DNA of 45,238 nt from JASFBA01 sp034433695 (GTDB lineage: Bacteria > Chloroflexota > Chloroflexia > DTKN01). The DNA lies in NCBI GenBank assembly GCA_034433695.1, contig DAOUAK010000053.1, positions 1-45,238 on the forward strand, given 5' to 3'. Both the position numbers and the translations under genes were made by a program. Positions 9,031-17,231 of this stretch are shown here, one piece after another (position 1 is the first letter of the stretch; the number at the start of each line of letters is the position of its first letter). The notes beneath the pieces are model-generated. The model did no database searches. It saw only the letters and a list, made by a program, of their open reading frames with translations, and had not been told where the DNA came from.

Positions 9031-12000
9031 CGATGAACGCAGCCTGCGGGAGCCGCTGGCGGACTATCTGCGAAAACGGGGCTTTGCGGTGGATACGGCG
9101 GCCTGTGAAGAAGAAGCGCTCCGGCGGGTCCGGGAAGCAAAAGAACCGTATGACATACTCCTGATCGACGACCTCCTGGAGCCCCACCCTGATGAAACGC
9201 CGGACTATATAGGCATCGAACTGATGCGGGAAATCCACCGGCAGTTCCCCGAGAGCCAGGCGATCCTCTTCACCGGTTGGGGAATGACCGAACGGGTCCT
9301 CCAGGCCCTGCAGGCGGGGGCCTACCGTTACCTTCCCAAGCCCTTCAATCCGGATGAATTGGTATATACGGTACAGGCGGCGGCCGAATACGGACGGATA
9401 CGCCGCGAACGGGACTTTCTGGAGGCCATGCTGGGGATCGCCAGGGCCATGGTGGAGGAACCCCAGGTAGAACGTATCTTGAGCCTGATCGCCGATGCCG
9501 TTCCCCCTCTCCTCGGAGTCGAAGGTTGTTCGGTAGCCTACCAACTTCCAGGGCAAGGCGGAATTTTATCTAAAATAGCCAGCCCTTTAGGAGATTCAAA
9601 AGTTCGATGGAAGCGCCACCTCCGGGATCAGGAACTGACCCGCGAAGTGATTCGAGAAGGCGCTCCTTTCTACATCGAAGATGTGGAAACCGCTCCCGAG
9701 GTGGATGAGAACCTGAAGAAGGCCGGAGTCCGGTCGTTCATCGGGGTCCCCATCCCCGGACAACCGGAACGGCCGGGTGTGCTCTATGCCTACAGCACTC
9801 GTCCCGGAGCCTTTGACCCTGCCACGCCCACGCGTCGGACCTTGGAATTCCTGGCCGATCAGATCGGTGTAGCATTGCGGGTCGCCCGTCTTCTGGAGGA
9901 GACCCGGGCGGAAAAACAAAAATTCCAGACGCTCTATGAGGTGGCCCGTGAGGTGGGCGCATGTCGGCTGGATAGCGATGCCGGATTAGGAGATATTTTA
10001 AAGCGAATTACTGACCTCGCTGTGGAAAGTGTTCGGGCTGAGGAGGGTACGCTCTTTGTCGTAAGTGCAGAGGGAGAAGTCCGCGCTTGGCGAAATACCG
10101 GGCTCAGGCCGGACCTGAGTGAAGAGGAAGCGGAAAAGATCGTCGCCGAAGGTTTTGCCGGGTGGGTCATTCAGGAACGGCGGGCAGACATTCTCCCGGA
10201 CCTGGGAGGGGATAGCCGTTGGATCGTTTTGCCGGGGCGAAGCACAGAAGGGTCCGCGCTGGGCGTCCCTCTGGCCTGTGGTGAAGAAGTCGTAGGGGCC
10301 TTGACCCTGACACATTCTCAAAAGGACTTCTTTACCAGGGAGCATCAGGAACTGCTGGAGGCCGTCGCTACCCAGGCGGCCATCGTCATTGAGAACGCAC
10401 AAGCGTATGAGCAACGGAGGCAGCAGGCCGACCTGCTGGCCGACCTGGCCCGGATCAGCCAGGCCCTCTCCGGCACGGTGGACCTGAAGGAGCAATGCCG
10501 GCTGGTGGAAGAATTTGTCCGGGCGGAGTTGGGCGCCTCCATGTTTCTGGTGGCCCTGTACGACGAGGCGAAGGATGTGCTGCGTTTCGAGATGGCTTAC
10601 GAGGATGGAAAACCGCTCACGATAGAGGAACGGCCTCTGGTACGGCGGGAAGATTGGGGACTTTCCGGCTATGTGGTCAAGACTGGGAAGCCGTTCATCT
10701 GTCTGACCCGGGAGGAGCGGGAGAAGAAACTCGCCGCGCTTGGCATCCGGGCCGTACAGGTCGGAAGGGAATGTGCCACCTGTCTCCTTCTTCCGCTCCA
10801 GGTTGGGGGGAAGATGCTCGGCGTCATCTCGATTCAGAGTGAGCGACCCCGAGTCTGGAACGAGGTGGAGCAAGACGTATTCAGCGCGCTGGCCGGGCAG
10901 ATGGCCATTGCCATGGAAAATGCCCGGCGGATGCAGGAACTGGAGCAGATGCGTCAGGCGGCCGAAGCCATGTCCCGTGTCTTTGAGCCGCGCCGGACCC
11001 TGCAAGAGATCGTGGAGAGCGCTGCCCGGGTTCTGGGAGCCGATTCTGCCGCCATCTGGTCCTATGACGAGGTGCGGGGCGTGTTTATCCCCGAGGAGTT
11101 GGCGGCGGTAGGGATTCCACCCGAAGAGTTGGAGAAATTTAGGGAAGAAGAACCCAAGCCCGGCCGGACAGCCGATAGGGTGATGCGCGAAGGCTACCTG
11201 GCGGTCCGGGATCTCTCGCTGCCGGAGTACGATTTCCTGGGGCAACCCACACGGGACCTGCTCAACCGCATCGGCGTGTGCTCCTTCCAGGGGATCGCCC
11301 TCCGGGTGGGTGACGAACGATTGGGCGTGCTGTATGCCAACTATAATCGTTCCCGAACGTTTAGTGAGGACGACGAAGCCAAATTGCGCACCTTCGCCAG
11401 CCATGCGGCCCTGGCGCTGAAAAATGCTCGCCTGCTGGCCCAGATGCAACGGACCAGGGAGGCGGCCGGGGTCATCGCCGGGGTCACGCTGCAAGAGAAA
11501 CTGGGCCAAACCCTGAAGACCATCGCCCAGCACACGCAGCAAGTTTTGCGCAGCGATGTGGTCACCATCTATTCCTACGACGAGGCGACGGGACGATTCG
11601 GCGAATGGGCGACTGAAATCCGCGAGCCCCGTAAGCCAGATTCGGCCCGCCCGCCGGAGGAACTGATGCCGGATTCGGTGGTCTGGAGCATCTTGAACCT
11701 GTCAGAGCCTCCTTATTATCGCCTGGCCGAAGATCGCGCCGCAGACGACCCCTTGCTGGGCGGGCGTTTCATCCGCGCCGAGGAAATCCGGGCGGCCATC
11801 GGTATCCAGTTGCGGGTGGGAGAACGCAAGGTGGGCGTCATGTTCGTAGACTTCCGCTCTCCGCACCGCTTCACCTCCGATGAAATCGCCACCATACGAC
11901 TTTTCGCCGACCAGGCGGCGGTGGCCATCCGCAATGCGCGGCAGTATGATGAAATTCTGCGCGATGCCCGCCTGCGCCAGGGGTTGCTTCAGGCTGGACA

Positions 12001-13174
12001 GGAGATCATGACCCTGCAGAAGCCAGAGGTTGTCTTGCAGAAGGTGGTCGACATCATGCAGAAGGTGCTGGCCTATGATGTGGTCACCCTTTACACCTAT
12101 GACCAGGACCGCCAGGAGATCGGCTTCCCGGCGTATAGAGCCGGCGAGTTGCGTGACCAGAAAAGCCTGGACGAACTCGGCTACATCAGCAAGGATTCGG
12201 TGGTAGGAAAACTCCTGGCCTCCGGGGAACCCCATTTCGCTGACGATGCTCCCAACGACCCGGTGATGAGCGCGGGCGGGTTTGTGGCCCGTGAGGGGGT
12301 CAAATCTTCGGCCGGCATCCCGCTCAAGTTCGGCGACCGGGTGATCGGCATCGTCTTTGTCAACTACCGGACCTTCCATCCCTTCCCTATTCCTGAGCAG
12401 GAGGCCCTTCTCCTTTTTGCTACCCAGGTAGCGATCGCTATCCAAAACGCCCGGCAATACTACGAGCTGGAGAAAACCAAAGAGGCGCTGGCTGCTCAAA
12501 CCTCTGTTTCCTGGATTGGCATGATGAGCAGCACCTGGCGACACGCCATCGAGAAACACGCCCTGACCATCCGGGAGCAGGTCCAACTCTTGCGCAGGGA
12601 GGTGCAGAAATTTCCTCGTCCGTTGTATGCTCAGGAGAGGCTGGACACTATCGAAAGGCTGGCTAACCAGATTCTGGAAAAGCCGATCACGCCACCACTT
12701 GCGGCAGAGGATGGCGTGAGTTCTGTTCCCATCAACGAGTTTATCCGCGAGCGAACTCGCCAGCTATGGACTGCCGAGCCGTACAAATCGGTTTCCCTCC
12801 ACTTGGATCTCGAGGTGGACGAAGCCGCTACGGTGCGGGCGAGTCCGGAATGGTTGCGACGGACGCTCGATATCCTTATAGACAACGCGGTGGAGGCTAT
12901 GTCAGGTATCTCGCACCCCCAAATCGTGATCACCAGCCGCAGGGTTGGAAAACAGGTTGAGATCGCAGTGACGGATGTGGGAAAGGGGATTCCGGAAGAA
13001 GTCCAATCCGGGCTTTTCCGTGAGCCCATCCCCAAACCCAAAGGGGCCAAGGGCCTAGGCCTGGGATTGCTCATTGCCCAGACGATTGTCCGTACCTACA
13101 GGGGTGAGATACGCCTGGACAGCACCGGTCCAACAGGAACCACCATGGTGATTTCATTGCCCCTGGAGGCATAG
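8996..13174 (+). CDS. Receiver / tandem GAF / histidine kinase (1,392 residues)
   Basis: A giant soluble hybrid kinase. An N-terminal receiver (about 6-125; VLLIDDE, Asp in ILLIDDLLEP, Lys in LPKPFNPDE) is followed by about six GAF domains (approximate residues 147-300, 318-470, 481-645, 655-815, 835-980, 990-1155). Several end in the typical QAAIAIENAR or VAIRNARQY helix that links GAF domains. The kinase part has a poorly conserved dimerisation region (TWRHAIEKHA, possible phosphoacceptor His) and a clear HATPase domain with DNAVEAM, DVGKGIP and GLGLGLL. GAF5 and GAF6 resemble each other closely (GGRFIRAEEIRAAIGIQL against GGFVAREGVKSSAGIPL), pointing to internal duplication. ATG 8996 begins the receiver; the frame is open upstream inside the preceding gene. 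Ligands are unknown. Confidence 0.85.
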   Translation: MAEERIRVLLIDDERSLREPLADYLRKRGFAVDTAACEEEALRRVREAKEPYDILLIDDLLEPHPDETPDYIGIELMREIHRQFPESQAILFTGWGMTERVLQALQAGAYRYLPKPFNPDELVYTVQAAAEYGRIRRERDFLEAMLGIARAMVEEPQVERILSLIADAVPPLLGVEGCSVAYQLPGQGGILSKIASPLGDSKVRWKRHLRDQELTREVIREGAPFYIEDVETAPEVDENLKKAGVRSFIGVPIPGQPERPGVLYAYSTRPGAFDPATPTRRTLEFLADQIGVALRVARLLEETRAEKQKFQTLYEVAREVGACRLDSDAGLGDILKRITDLAVESVRAEEGTLFVVSAEGEVRAWRNTGLRPDLSEEEAEKIVAEGFAGWVIQERRADILPDLGGDSRWIVLPGRSTEGSALGVPLACGEEVVGALTLTHSQKDFFTREHQELLEAVATQAAIVIENAQAYEQRRQQADLLADLARISQALSGTVDLKEQCRLVEEFVRAELGASMFLVALYDEAKDVLRFEMAYEDGKPLTIEERPLVRREDWGLSGYVVKTGKPFICLTREEREKKLAALGIRAVQVGRECATCLLLPLQVGGKMLGVISIQSERPRVWNEVEQDVFSALAGQMAIAMENARRMQELEQMRQAAEAMSRVFEPRRTLQEIVESAARVLGADSAAIWSYDEVRGVFIPEELAAVGIPPEELEKFREEEPKPGRTADRVMREGYLAVRDLSLPEYDFLGQPTRDLLNRIGVCSFQGIALRVGDERLGVLYANYNRSRTFSEDDEAKLRTFASHAALALKNARLLAQMQRTREAAGVIAGVTLQEKLGQTLKTIAQHTQQVLRSDVVTIYSYDEATGRFGEWATEIREPRKPDSARPPEELMPDSVVWSILNLSEPPYYRLAEDRAADDPLLGGRFIRAEEIRAAIGIQLRVGERKVGVMFVDFRSPHRFTSDEIATIRLFADQAAVAIRNARQYDEILRDARLRQGLLQAGQEIMTLQKPEVVLQKVVDIMQKVLAYDVVTLYTYDQDRQEIGFPAYRAGELRDQKSLDELGYISKDSVVGKLLASGEPHFADDAPNDPVMSAGGFVAREGVKSSAGIPLKFGDRVIGIVFVNYRTFHPFPIPEQEALLLFATQVAIAIQNARQYYELEKTKEALAAQTSVSWIGMMSSTWRHAIEKHALTIREQVQLLRREVQKFPRPLYAQERLDTIERLANQILEKPITPPLAAEDGVSSVPINEFIRERTRQLWTAEPYKSVSLHLDLEVDEAATVRASPEWLRRTLDILIDNAVEAMSGISHPQIVITSRRVGKQVEIAVTDVGKGIPEEVQSGLFREPIPKPKGAKGLGLGLLIAQTIVRTYRGEIRLDSTGPTGTTMVISLPLEA

Positions 13175-13209
13175 GCATTGATGCATGTAGATCGAGAGTG
13201 TTTTAGGCT

Positions 13210-13587
13210 ATGGGTACTTTCTTGCTGATTGGGGACAGAAAAGAATCTCCTTGGACCCAGACTCTGGCGGAGGCTCTGGCCCCCCTGGGGGAACTGTACA
13301 TCATCTCGGAACAGGAAGCATTCCAGGGGGTTGAGCGGGAGCGATATGATGTGATTATTGTGGATAGTACAGTGGTAAAGGACGTCGTCCCTCTGGTTGC
13401 ACACTTGCGTGTCCGGCAACCGGCGGCTCGGCTGGTGGTGGCGACACTGTCCCCCACCTGGCAGCGAGCCCGGGACGCCATGCAAGCCGGAGCGTTTGAC
13501 TACATTCGGAAGTCGCTGGACAAACAGGAAACCTTGGCCGCCATGAAGAAAATCCTGAGCCGGCCGAGGCCCGGTTCAACCGGTTGA
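13210..13587 (+). CDS. Stand-alone receiver-like protein
   Basis: A 125-residue single-domain protein. The fold follows a response regulator: FLLIGDR strand, VIIVDSTVV with the central Asp, VVATLS, then GAFDYIRKSLDKQE with the conserved Lys region. The usual acidic pair at the end of strand 1 is replaced by GD, so Mg2+ binding and phosphorylation may be weakened. Downstream of the giant kinase by 35 bases and on the same strand, it may be its partner or a connector. No strong ribosome site is visible before ATG 13210. Confidence 0.65.
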   Translation: MGTFLLIGDRKESPWTQTLAEALAPLGELYIISEQEAFQGVERERYDVIIVDSTVVKDVVPLVAHLRVRQPAARLVVATLSPTWQRARDAMQAGAFDYIRKSLDKQETLAAMKKILSRPRPGSTG

Positions 13588-13606
13588 ACCAATGAAAGAA
13601 GGTGCT

Positions 13607-13911
13607 ATGCCAAAACCGATGATCCTCTTTGCGGATAACGATGCTGACTTCCTGAAGACCCGCGCGGAGTTTCTGCGGCGGGAAGGTTATCATGTCATCG
13701 AAGCCGCCAACCCTACAGAGGCCAGGCAGCGCCTGGAGGCTGGCGGTATAGACCTGGCCATCTTGGACATCCGTTGCCGAAAGCAAAGACATTGGGGAAA
13801 TGGGCAGGAATCTGGCTGGCCAGCCTGGTCTTGTGGATCGGCAAGGAATTGTGGGATCAGATCAAGAAGGCGGCGCAACCCTCCATTTCGAGGGTAAAAT
13901 CCAGGGCTTGA
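13607..13911 (+). pseudogene. Truncated receiver joined out of frame to a foreign membrane tail
   Basis: ATG 13607 (ribosome site AAGAAGGTG) starts a clear receiver half (MILFADNDADFLKTRAEFLRREGYHV to LAILDIR), closely similar to the start of the next gene. After the phosphoacceptor strand the match stops near 13774 and this frame continues as an Arg-rich, unconvincing tail to a stop at 13895-13897. In the neighbouring frame from 13774 the DNA reads as a coherent C-terminus with a Trp-rich hydrophobic segment (GIWLASLVLWIGKELWDQI), ending at TGA 13909-13911. This looks like a deletion that fused a receiver paralogue to the end of another membrane-anchored gene. The short product may still be made. 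Confidence 0.55.
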
Positions 13912-13932
13912 GATACTCCATGGAGAGAAACC

Positions 13933-15876
13933 ATGCACATCCTGTTTGCTGATAACGACCCCGACTTCCTGAACACCCGCGCCGAGTTCCTGGAACGGGC
14001 CGGCTATCGGGTGCTGAAGGCTGACACCCTGGAAAAGGCCCGCCAAGCCCTGCAGACGGTCTACGTCCACCTGGCTATCCTGGACATCCGCATGGAAAAT
14101 GATGACGACGAAAAGGACATCTCCGGCCTGACCCTGGCCAAGGACCCGGCCTTCCGCTTCGTCCCCAAGATTATCCTCACCGGCTTCCCTTCCTACCAGT
14201 ACGTGCGCGAGGTCCTGGGCCCGGCCCTGGACGGCCTGCCGCCGGCCGTGGATTTCCTCGCCAAGGAGGAAGGGCCGGAGGCGCTCATCCAGGCCGTGGA
14301 ACGAGCCTTCGCCCAACACGTGCGCATCAACCAGGACCTCAAAATCCACTGGGGGGAGAACCGTCCCCCGGTTCTGGTTTCCCGAATCGAAGTGGAACTG
14401 CCGGCCGGAGACCTCCCCGGTCGGGTCGAGGAAGTGGAAGACCTCCTGCGTAAACTTTTCTACGATTTTGAGCAGGTTTCCTTAGGGAGAACTTTCCTTG
14501 CCCTCCCAGGGAAGCAGACCTTTCTGGAAGCCTTTGCCTATCCCCGGGGAACCACCGGTCCGTTCCCCACCCGGGAGTTCATCGTTCTCTGCGGCCGGCC
14601 TCAGGCAGTTCGACAGCAGAAGGAGCACACCCGAACCGTTCCTCAGAAGGTTGCCCCTTTTCTTCCTCAGCCGGAGCAGGAGGCGGAAACCCTTCACTAC
14701 GCCGCCCTCGCTTGTTCCCTGGAGGGGGCTGTTCTGGAACAACTCCTCCCCTTTGACACTTTCTATCGGGAACGTTCGGACGCCGAGGTCGCTACGGCTC
14801 TGGATTCCCTGCTGGGGCAGGTCCTGGCCCAGTGGCATGAGCGAGGACAATTCCAGGCCGATCAATCCCTCCTCTCCCTTTGGCAAGAAGGACTGCAGGA
14901 GCATGGGGAGTCCCTTACCTCCCAGAAAATACAAAACTGCCTGGAAGATATCTGCAGGGAAAGCCTGACCGTCGGGCTGGGACACGTGGAGTATAGCCCG
15001 AACCGCTTGACCTTTCATCCGGCCGGCGGTTCTATCAGTCTGCCCAATCCCCAAATCTTCCTTGAGGAAAAATATCTCTCCGTCGGGAAACCCGTCCTCT
15101 GCGGCCCTATCCACGGCCAGCCGGATGTCCATCGCCTCCTGGTTGACCCCCGGGGCCGAACCTGGCTTCTGGACCTTTCCTGGGCCGGCGTCGGTCCCCT
15201 GGTGCGCGATTTCGCCGTCCTGGAAAACAGCATCAAGTTCGACCTGCTGGAAGGGGCCGACCCACTCGAGTGGCTGAAACTGGAGCAACGCCTGCTACAG
15301 GCGAAATCGTTGGGCGAACCGGTTCCGGTGGAGGATCTTGCCCCATCCTTGCAGAAAGCAACTCGGGCCATCGGTCAGGTGCGGTCCCGGGCGGCTCAGA
15401 CGTTGGGGAACGTGGGCAACCTTTACCGGCTCGCCCTCCTCTATGAAGCCCTGGAGCGAGTCGCTCGTTACGAACCGCAGGTGCGGCATACCCCTCGAGG
15501 GATGCGCCTGTACGTGCGCATTCTTCTCTCCGCTGCCGTCCTTGGAGAGGCCTTGAGCGAGCCGCTCCCGGGGGCGGCCGGGGAGGACTTTTGGCTGGAT
15601 GAGGAGAACCGAGAGGTCTGGGTGGAAGGCCGGCGGATTCCCCTGACGGAGCAGGAGTTCAAAGTCTTGCGATATATGTACCACCACCGGAGGAAACTTT
15701 GCCGGAAACGGGCTATCGTGGAGGAAGCCCTGGGAGAACATTACGAAGATAGTATCCAGGAAAGGGATCGTCTGACTTCGTTGATGAGCCGGCTGCGGGA
15801 AAAGATCGAACCGTCTCCGGGCGGCAAAAAATACCTCCTTACCGTCCGAGGAGCCGGCTATAAACTGGATTTCTGA
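13933..15876 (+). CDS. Receiver / phosphotransferase-like middle / winged-helix regulator
   Basis: A 647-residue regulator. The N-terminal receiver (about 1-125) has FADNDPD, Asp in LAILDIRME and an ILTGFP strand. The C-terminus (about 553-647) is an OmpR-type winged helix: RRIPLTEQEFKVLRYM, RLREKIEP and VRGAGYKLDF. Between them is an approximately 400-residue region not found in ordinary OmpR regulators. Its part HGQPDVHRLLVD, then WLLDLSWAGVGPLVRDFAVLE, mimics the catalytic loop and Mg2+ loop of aminoglycoside-phosphotransferase-like kinases, but the HGD Asp and the Asn are replaced, so it is probably a pseudo-enzyme or ligand sensor. Similar modules have been described in bacterial conflict systems as ternary-complex-associated domains; that assignment is tentative. 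It is the last gene before a terminator and likely the output of this signalling island. Confidence 0.7.
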   Translation: MHILFADNDPDFLNTRAEFLERAGYRVLKADTLEKARQALQTVYVHLAILDIRMENDDDEKDISGLTLAKDPAFRFVPKIILTGFPSYQYVREVLGPALDGLPPAVDFLAKEEGPEALIQAVERAFAQHVRINQDLKIHWGENRPPVLVSRIEVELPAGDLPGRVEEVEDLLRKLFYDFEQVSLGRTFLALPGKQTFLEAFAYPRGTTGPFPTREFIVLCGRPQAVRQQKEHTRTVPQKVAPFLPQPEQEAETLHYAALACSLEGAVLEQLLPFDTFYRERSDAEVATALDSLLGQVLAQWHERGQFQADQSLLSLWQEGLQEHGESLTSQKIQNCLEDICRESLTVGLGHVEYSPNRLTFHPAGGSISLPNPQIFLEEKYLSVGKPVLCGPIHGQPDVHRLLVDPRGRTWLLDLSWAGVGPLVRDFAVLENSIKFDLLEGADPLEWLKLEQRLLQAKSLGEPVPVEDLAPSLQKATRAIGQVRSRAAQTLGNVGNLYRLALLYEALERVARYEPQVRHTPRGMRLYVRILLSAAVLGEALSEPLPGAAGEDFWLDEENREVWVEGRRIPLTEQEFKVLRYMYHHRRKLCRKRAIVEEALGEHYEDSIQERDRLTSLMSRLREKIEPSPGGKKYLLTVRGAGYKLDF

Positions 15877-15924
15877 GAAAAAAGTAGCCTTCTTGACAGC
15901 CAATTACTACTTTCCATCGTTTTT

Positions 15925-15949
15925 GAACCGGGCAGACCAGGCCCGGTTC
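15925..15949 (+). terminator. Hairpin terminator after the signalling genes
   Basis: GAACCGGGC (15925-15933) pairs perfectly with GCCCGGTTC (15941-15949) around a 7-base loop, followed by a T-rich stretch (ATCATTTTCTC). It separates the signalling operon from the SPFH/ubiquitin-like operon. Confidence 0.6.
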
Positions 15950-15981
15950 ATCATTTTCTCGCCCTTCTTTTAGCCTCCCTC

Positions 15982-16010
15982 CCGACAATTGCCCGGCCGG
16001 TAGTTATACA
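15982..16010 (+). promoter_or_regulatory. Probable promoter of the SPFH/ubiquitin-like operon
   Basis: CCGACA (15982-15987), 17 bases, TATACA (16005-16010), 54 bases before the SPFH start codon. The -35 box lies within a GACAATTG half-site (15984-15991) shared with the palindrome at 6616-6632. Confidence 0.4.
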
Positions 16011-16064
16011 ATCTGGTAGTATGGCCTTGGGAAAAGAAAAAGGTCTCCCCTGGAGGAGAAGACG

Positions 16065-16949
16065 ATGATCAGAATACTCTTGTGGTTACTTGCCGTGGGC
16101 CTTTTGATATGGGCCATTCTGTTACCCGGCTCCGTCACGATACCCCTGGCAGCGGCGCTTCTGATCGTGGCCGGTCTCTCCGGACTGTACCGTCCTCCCG
16201 ACAACCACATTGGCGTCGTCTACCGCCTCGGTCGTCTATGGCGCTTCCTGGGGCCGGAGGAGTGGACCTGGCTCATCCCCTTGGTGGACCAGGTCCGAAG
16301 GCCCATCTGTCACCTGCCTCGACAGACGACGGCCAGGATCTCCGATGTCCTGACCCAGGATCGGGTTCCCGTTTCCCTGGAATTGTTGGGATTTTATCAA
16401 CTCGACCCCCGTCTTGCCGAAGGGGACTTTCGCCTCCAATTCCTCTACGTTCCCGAGTCCAGATGGGAGGCCATCCTGGGAAACATCCTGCAGGAGGTTG
16501 TGGGTGAGGTGGTAGGTTACTTTCCTTTTCGGAACCTACTCACCTCGGCGGGCCGGAGTCGCCTCAAACAGACGTTGAGCGAAGAACTGGCCCGGCGTGT
16601 CCGGGGGCTGGGGATTCGGGTGGACAGGCGTGATGGGGTAACGGTCTCGGCCCTCAGGCCGATGGACCTTTCCTGGTTCCGGCTGCAGCCGCTCCTGGAG
16701 GGCATTCGAGAACGAGGCGCAGAGGAAGACGAGGGCTGGAAGGCGCTGGTGCTCGAGTGGGCTGCGGCCGTGGGGCAGAACGGCCGTGCTCCCCAGACCC
16801 TGATCACCCCTGGGGGCAACCAGGCGGGTGCGGGCACCCGGCCGCGCCAGAAGGCGGGAACAACCCGCCGGCCTCGGGAACCAGGCCCGGAGGCCGGCCG
16901 TGAGGTAGACACTTCGCGGGTTATTTTGCTCGGTTCCAGAAGCAGTTAG
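16065..16949 (+). CDS. SPFH/band-7 family membrane protein
   Basis: A 294-residue protein with two hydrophobic segments at the N-terminus (about 3-21 and 25-41) followed by an SPFH (stomatin/prohibitin/flotillin/HflK) domain: NHIGVVYRLGRLWR, IPLVDQV, a TQDRVPVSLELLGFYQLDP strand pair and a helical part to about 220. The last 70 residues are Pro/Arg/Gly-rich and look disordered. SPFH proteins assemble as membrane rings and scaffold proteases or other partners (family knowledge). A good ribosome site (GGAGGAG) precedes ATG 16065. It is the first gene of a tight five-gene operon with ubiquitin-like, E2-like, JAMM and E1-like genes, so it may form the membrane platform on which the conjugation pathway works. 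That role is inference. Confidence 0.72.
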   Translation: MIRILLWLLAVGLLIWAILLPGSVTIPLAAALLIVAGLSGLYRPPDNHIGVVYRLGRLWRFLGPEEWTWLIPLVDQVRRPICHLPRQTTARISDVLTQDRVPVSLELLGFYQLDPRLAEGDFRLQFLYVPESRWEAILGNILQEVVGEVVGYFPFRNLLTSAGRSRLKQTLSEELARRVRGLGIRVDRRDGVTVSALRPMDLSWFRLQPLLEGIRERGAEEDEGWKALVLEWAAAVGQNGRAPQTLITPGGNQAGAGTRPRQKAGTTRRPREPGPEAGREVDTSRVILLGSRSS

Positions 16950-16973
16950 CAAGGACCAGCCGGGAGGTGCAAG

Positions 16974-17210
16974 ATGAAGAGGATCACCATCGCCGTAGCC
17001 GGAACGGACGGAAAACGAGAGTATCAGGACGTCGCCATCCTGCCGGGCACCCAGCCGCGCGACGTTCTGGCCAGGCTCGGCCTCCAGGGCTTTCAACTCT
17101 CTCGGCCTGATGGTGGAGCCTTTGACTTCACCGAGGACCTTTACCAGGCCGTGGCCGATGGGCAAAAGGTCTATGCCACCAAAGCGGACGTCGAGGCGGG
17201 CCTGAGTTGA
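16974..17210 (+). CDS. Small beta-grasp (ubiquitin-like) protein
   Basis: A 78-residue acidic protein with the strand-strand-helix-strand pattern of a beta-grasp fold: KRITIAVAG, REYQDVAILPG, a PRDVLARLGL helix, GFQLSRPDG, then FTEDLYQAVADGQKVYA. Size and order match ubiquitin-like modifiers. The C-terminus ends VEAGLS rather than the usual Gly-Gly, so activation by the E1 would need removal of the last two residues, perhaps by the JAMM peptidase encoded two genes downstream, or a single terminal Gly is used. Start ATG 16974 follows a GGGAGGTG ribosome site. The identification rests on fold pattern plus context (E2, JAMM and E1 genes directly downstream), not on strong sequence similarity. 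Confidence 0.68.
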   Translation: MKRITIAVAGTDGKREYQDVAILPGTQPRDVLARLGLQGFQLSRPDGGAFDFTEDLYQAVADGQKVYATKADVEAGLS

Positions 17211-17231
17211 TGCCTTCCTGGGGAGAAGCCG

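Noticed and set aside
15892..15897. TTGACA as a promoter for the SPFH operon
   Set aside because: No -10 box at suitable spacing, and the terminator hairpin 15925-15949 would stop the transcript.
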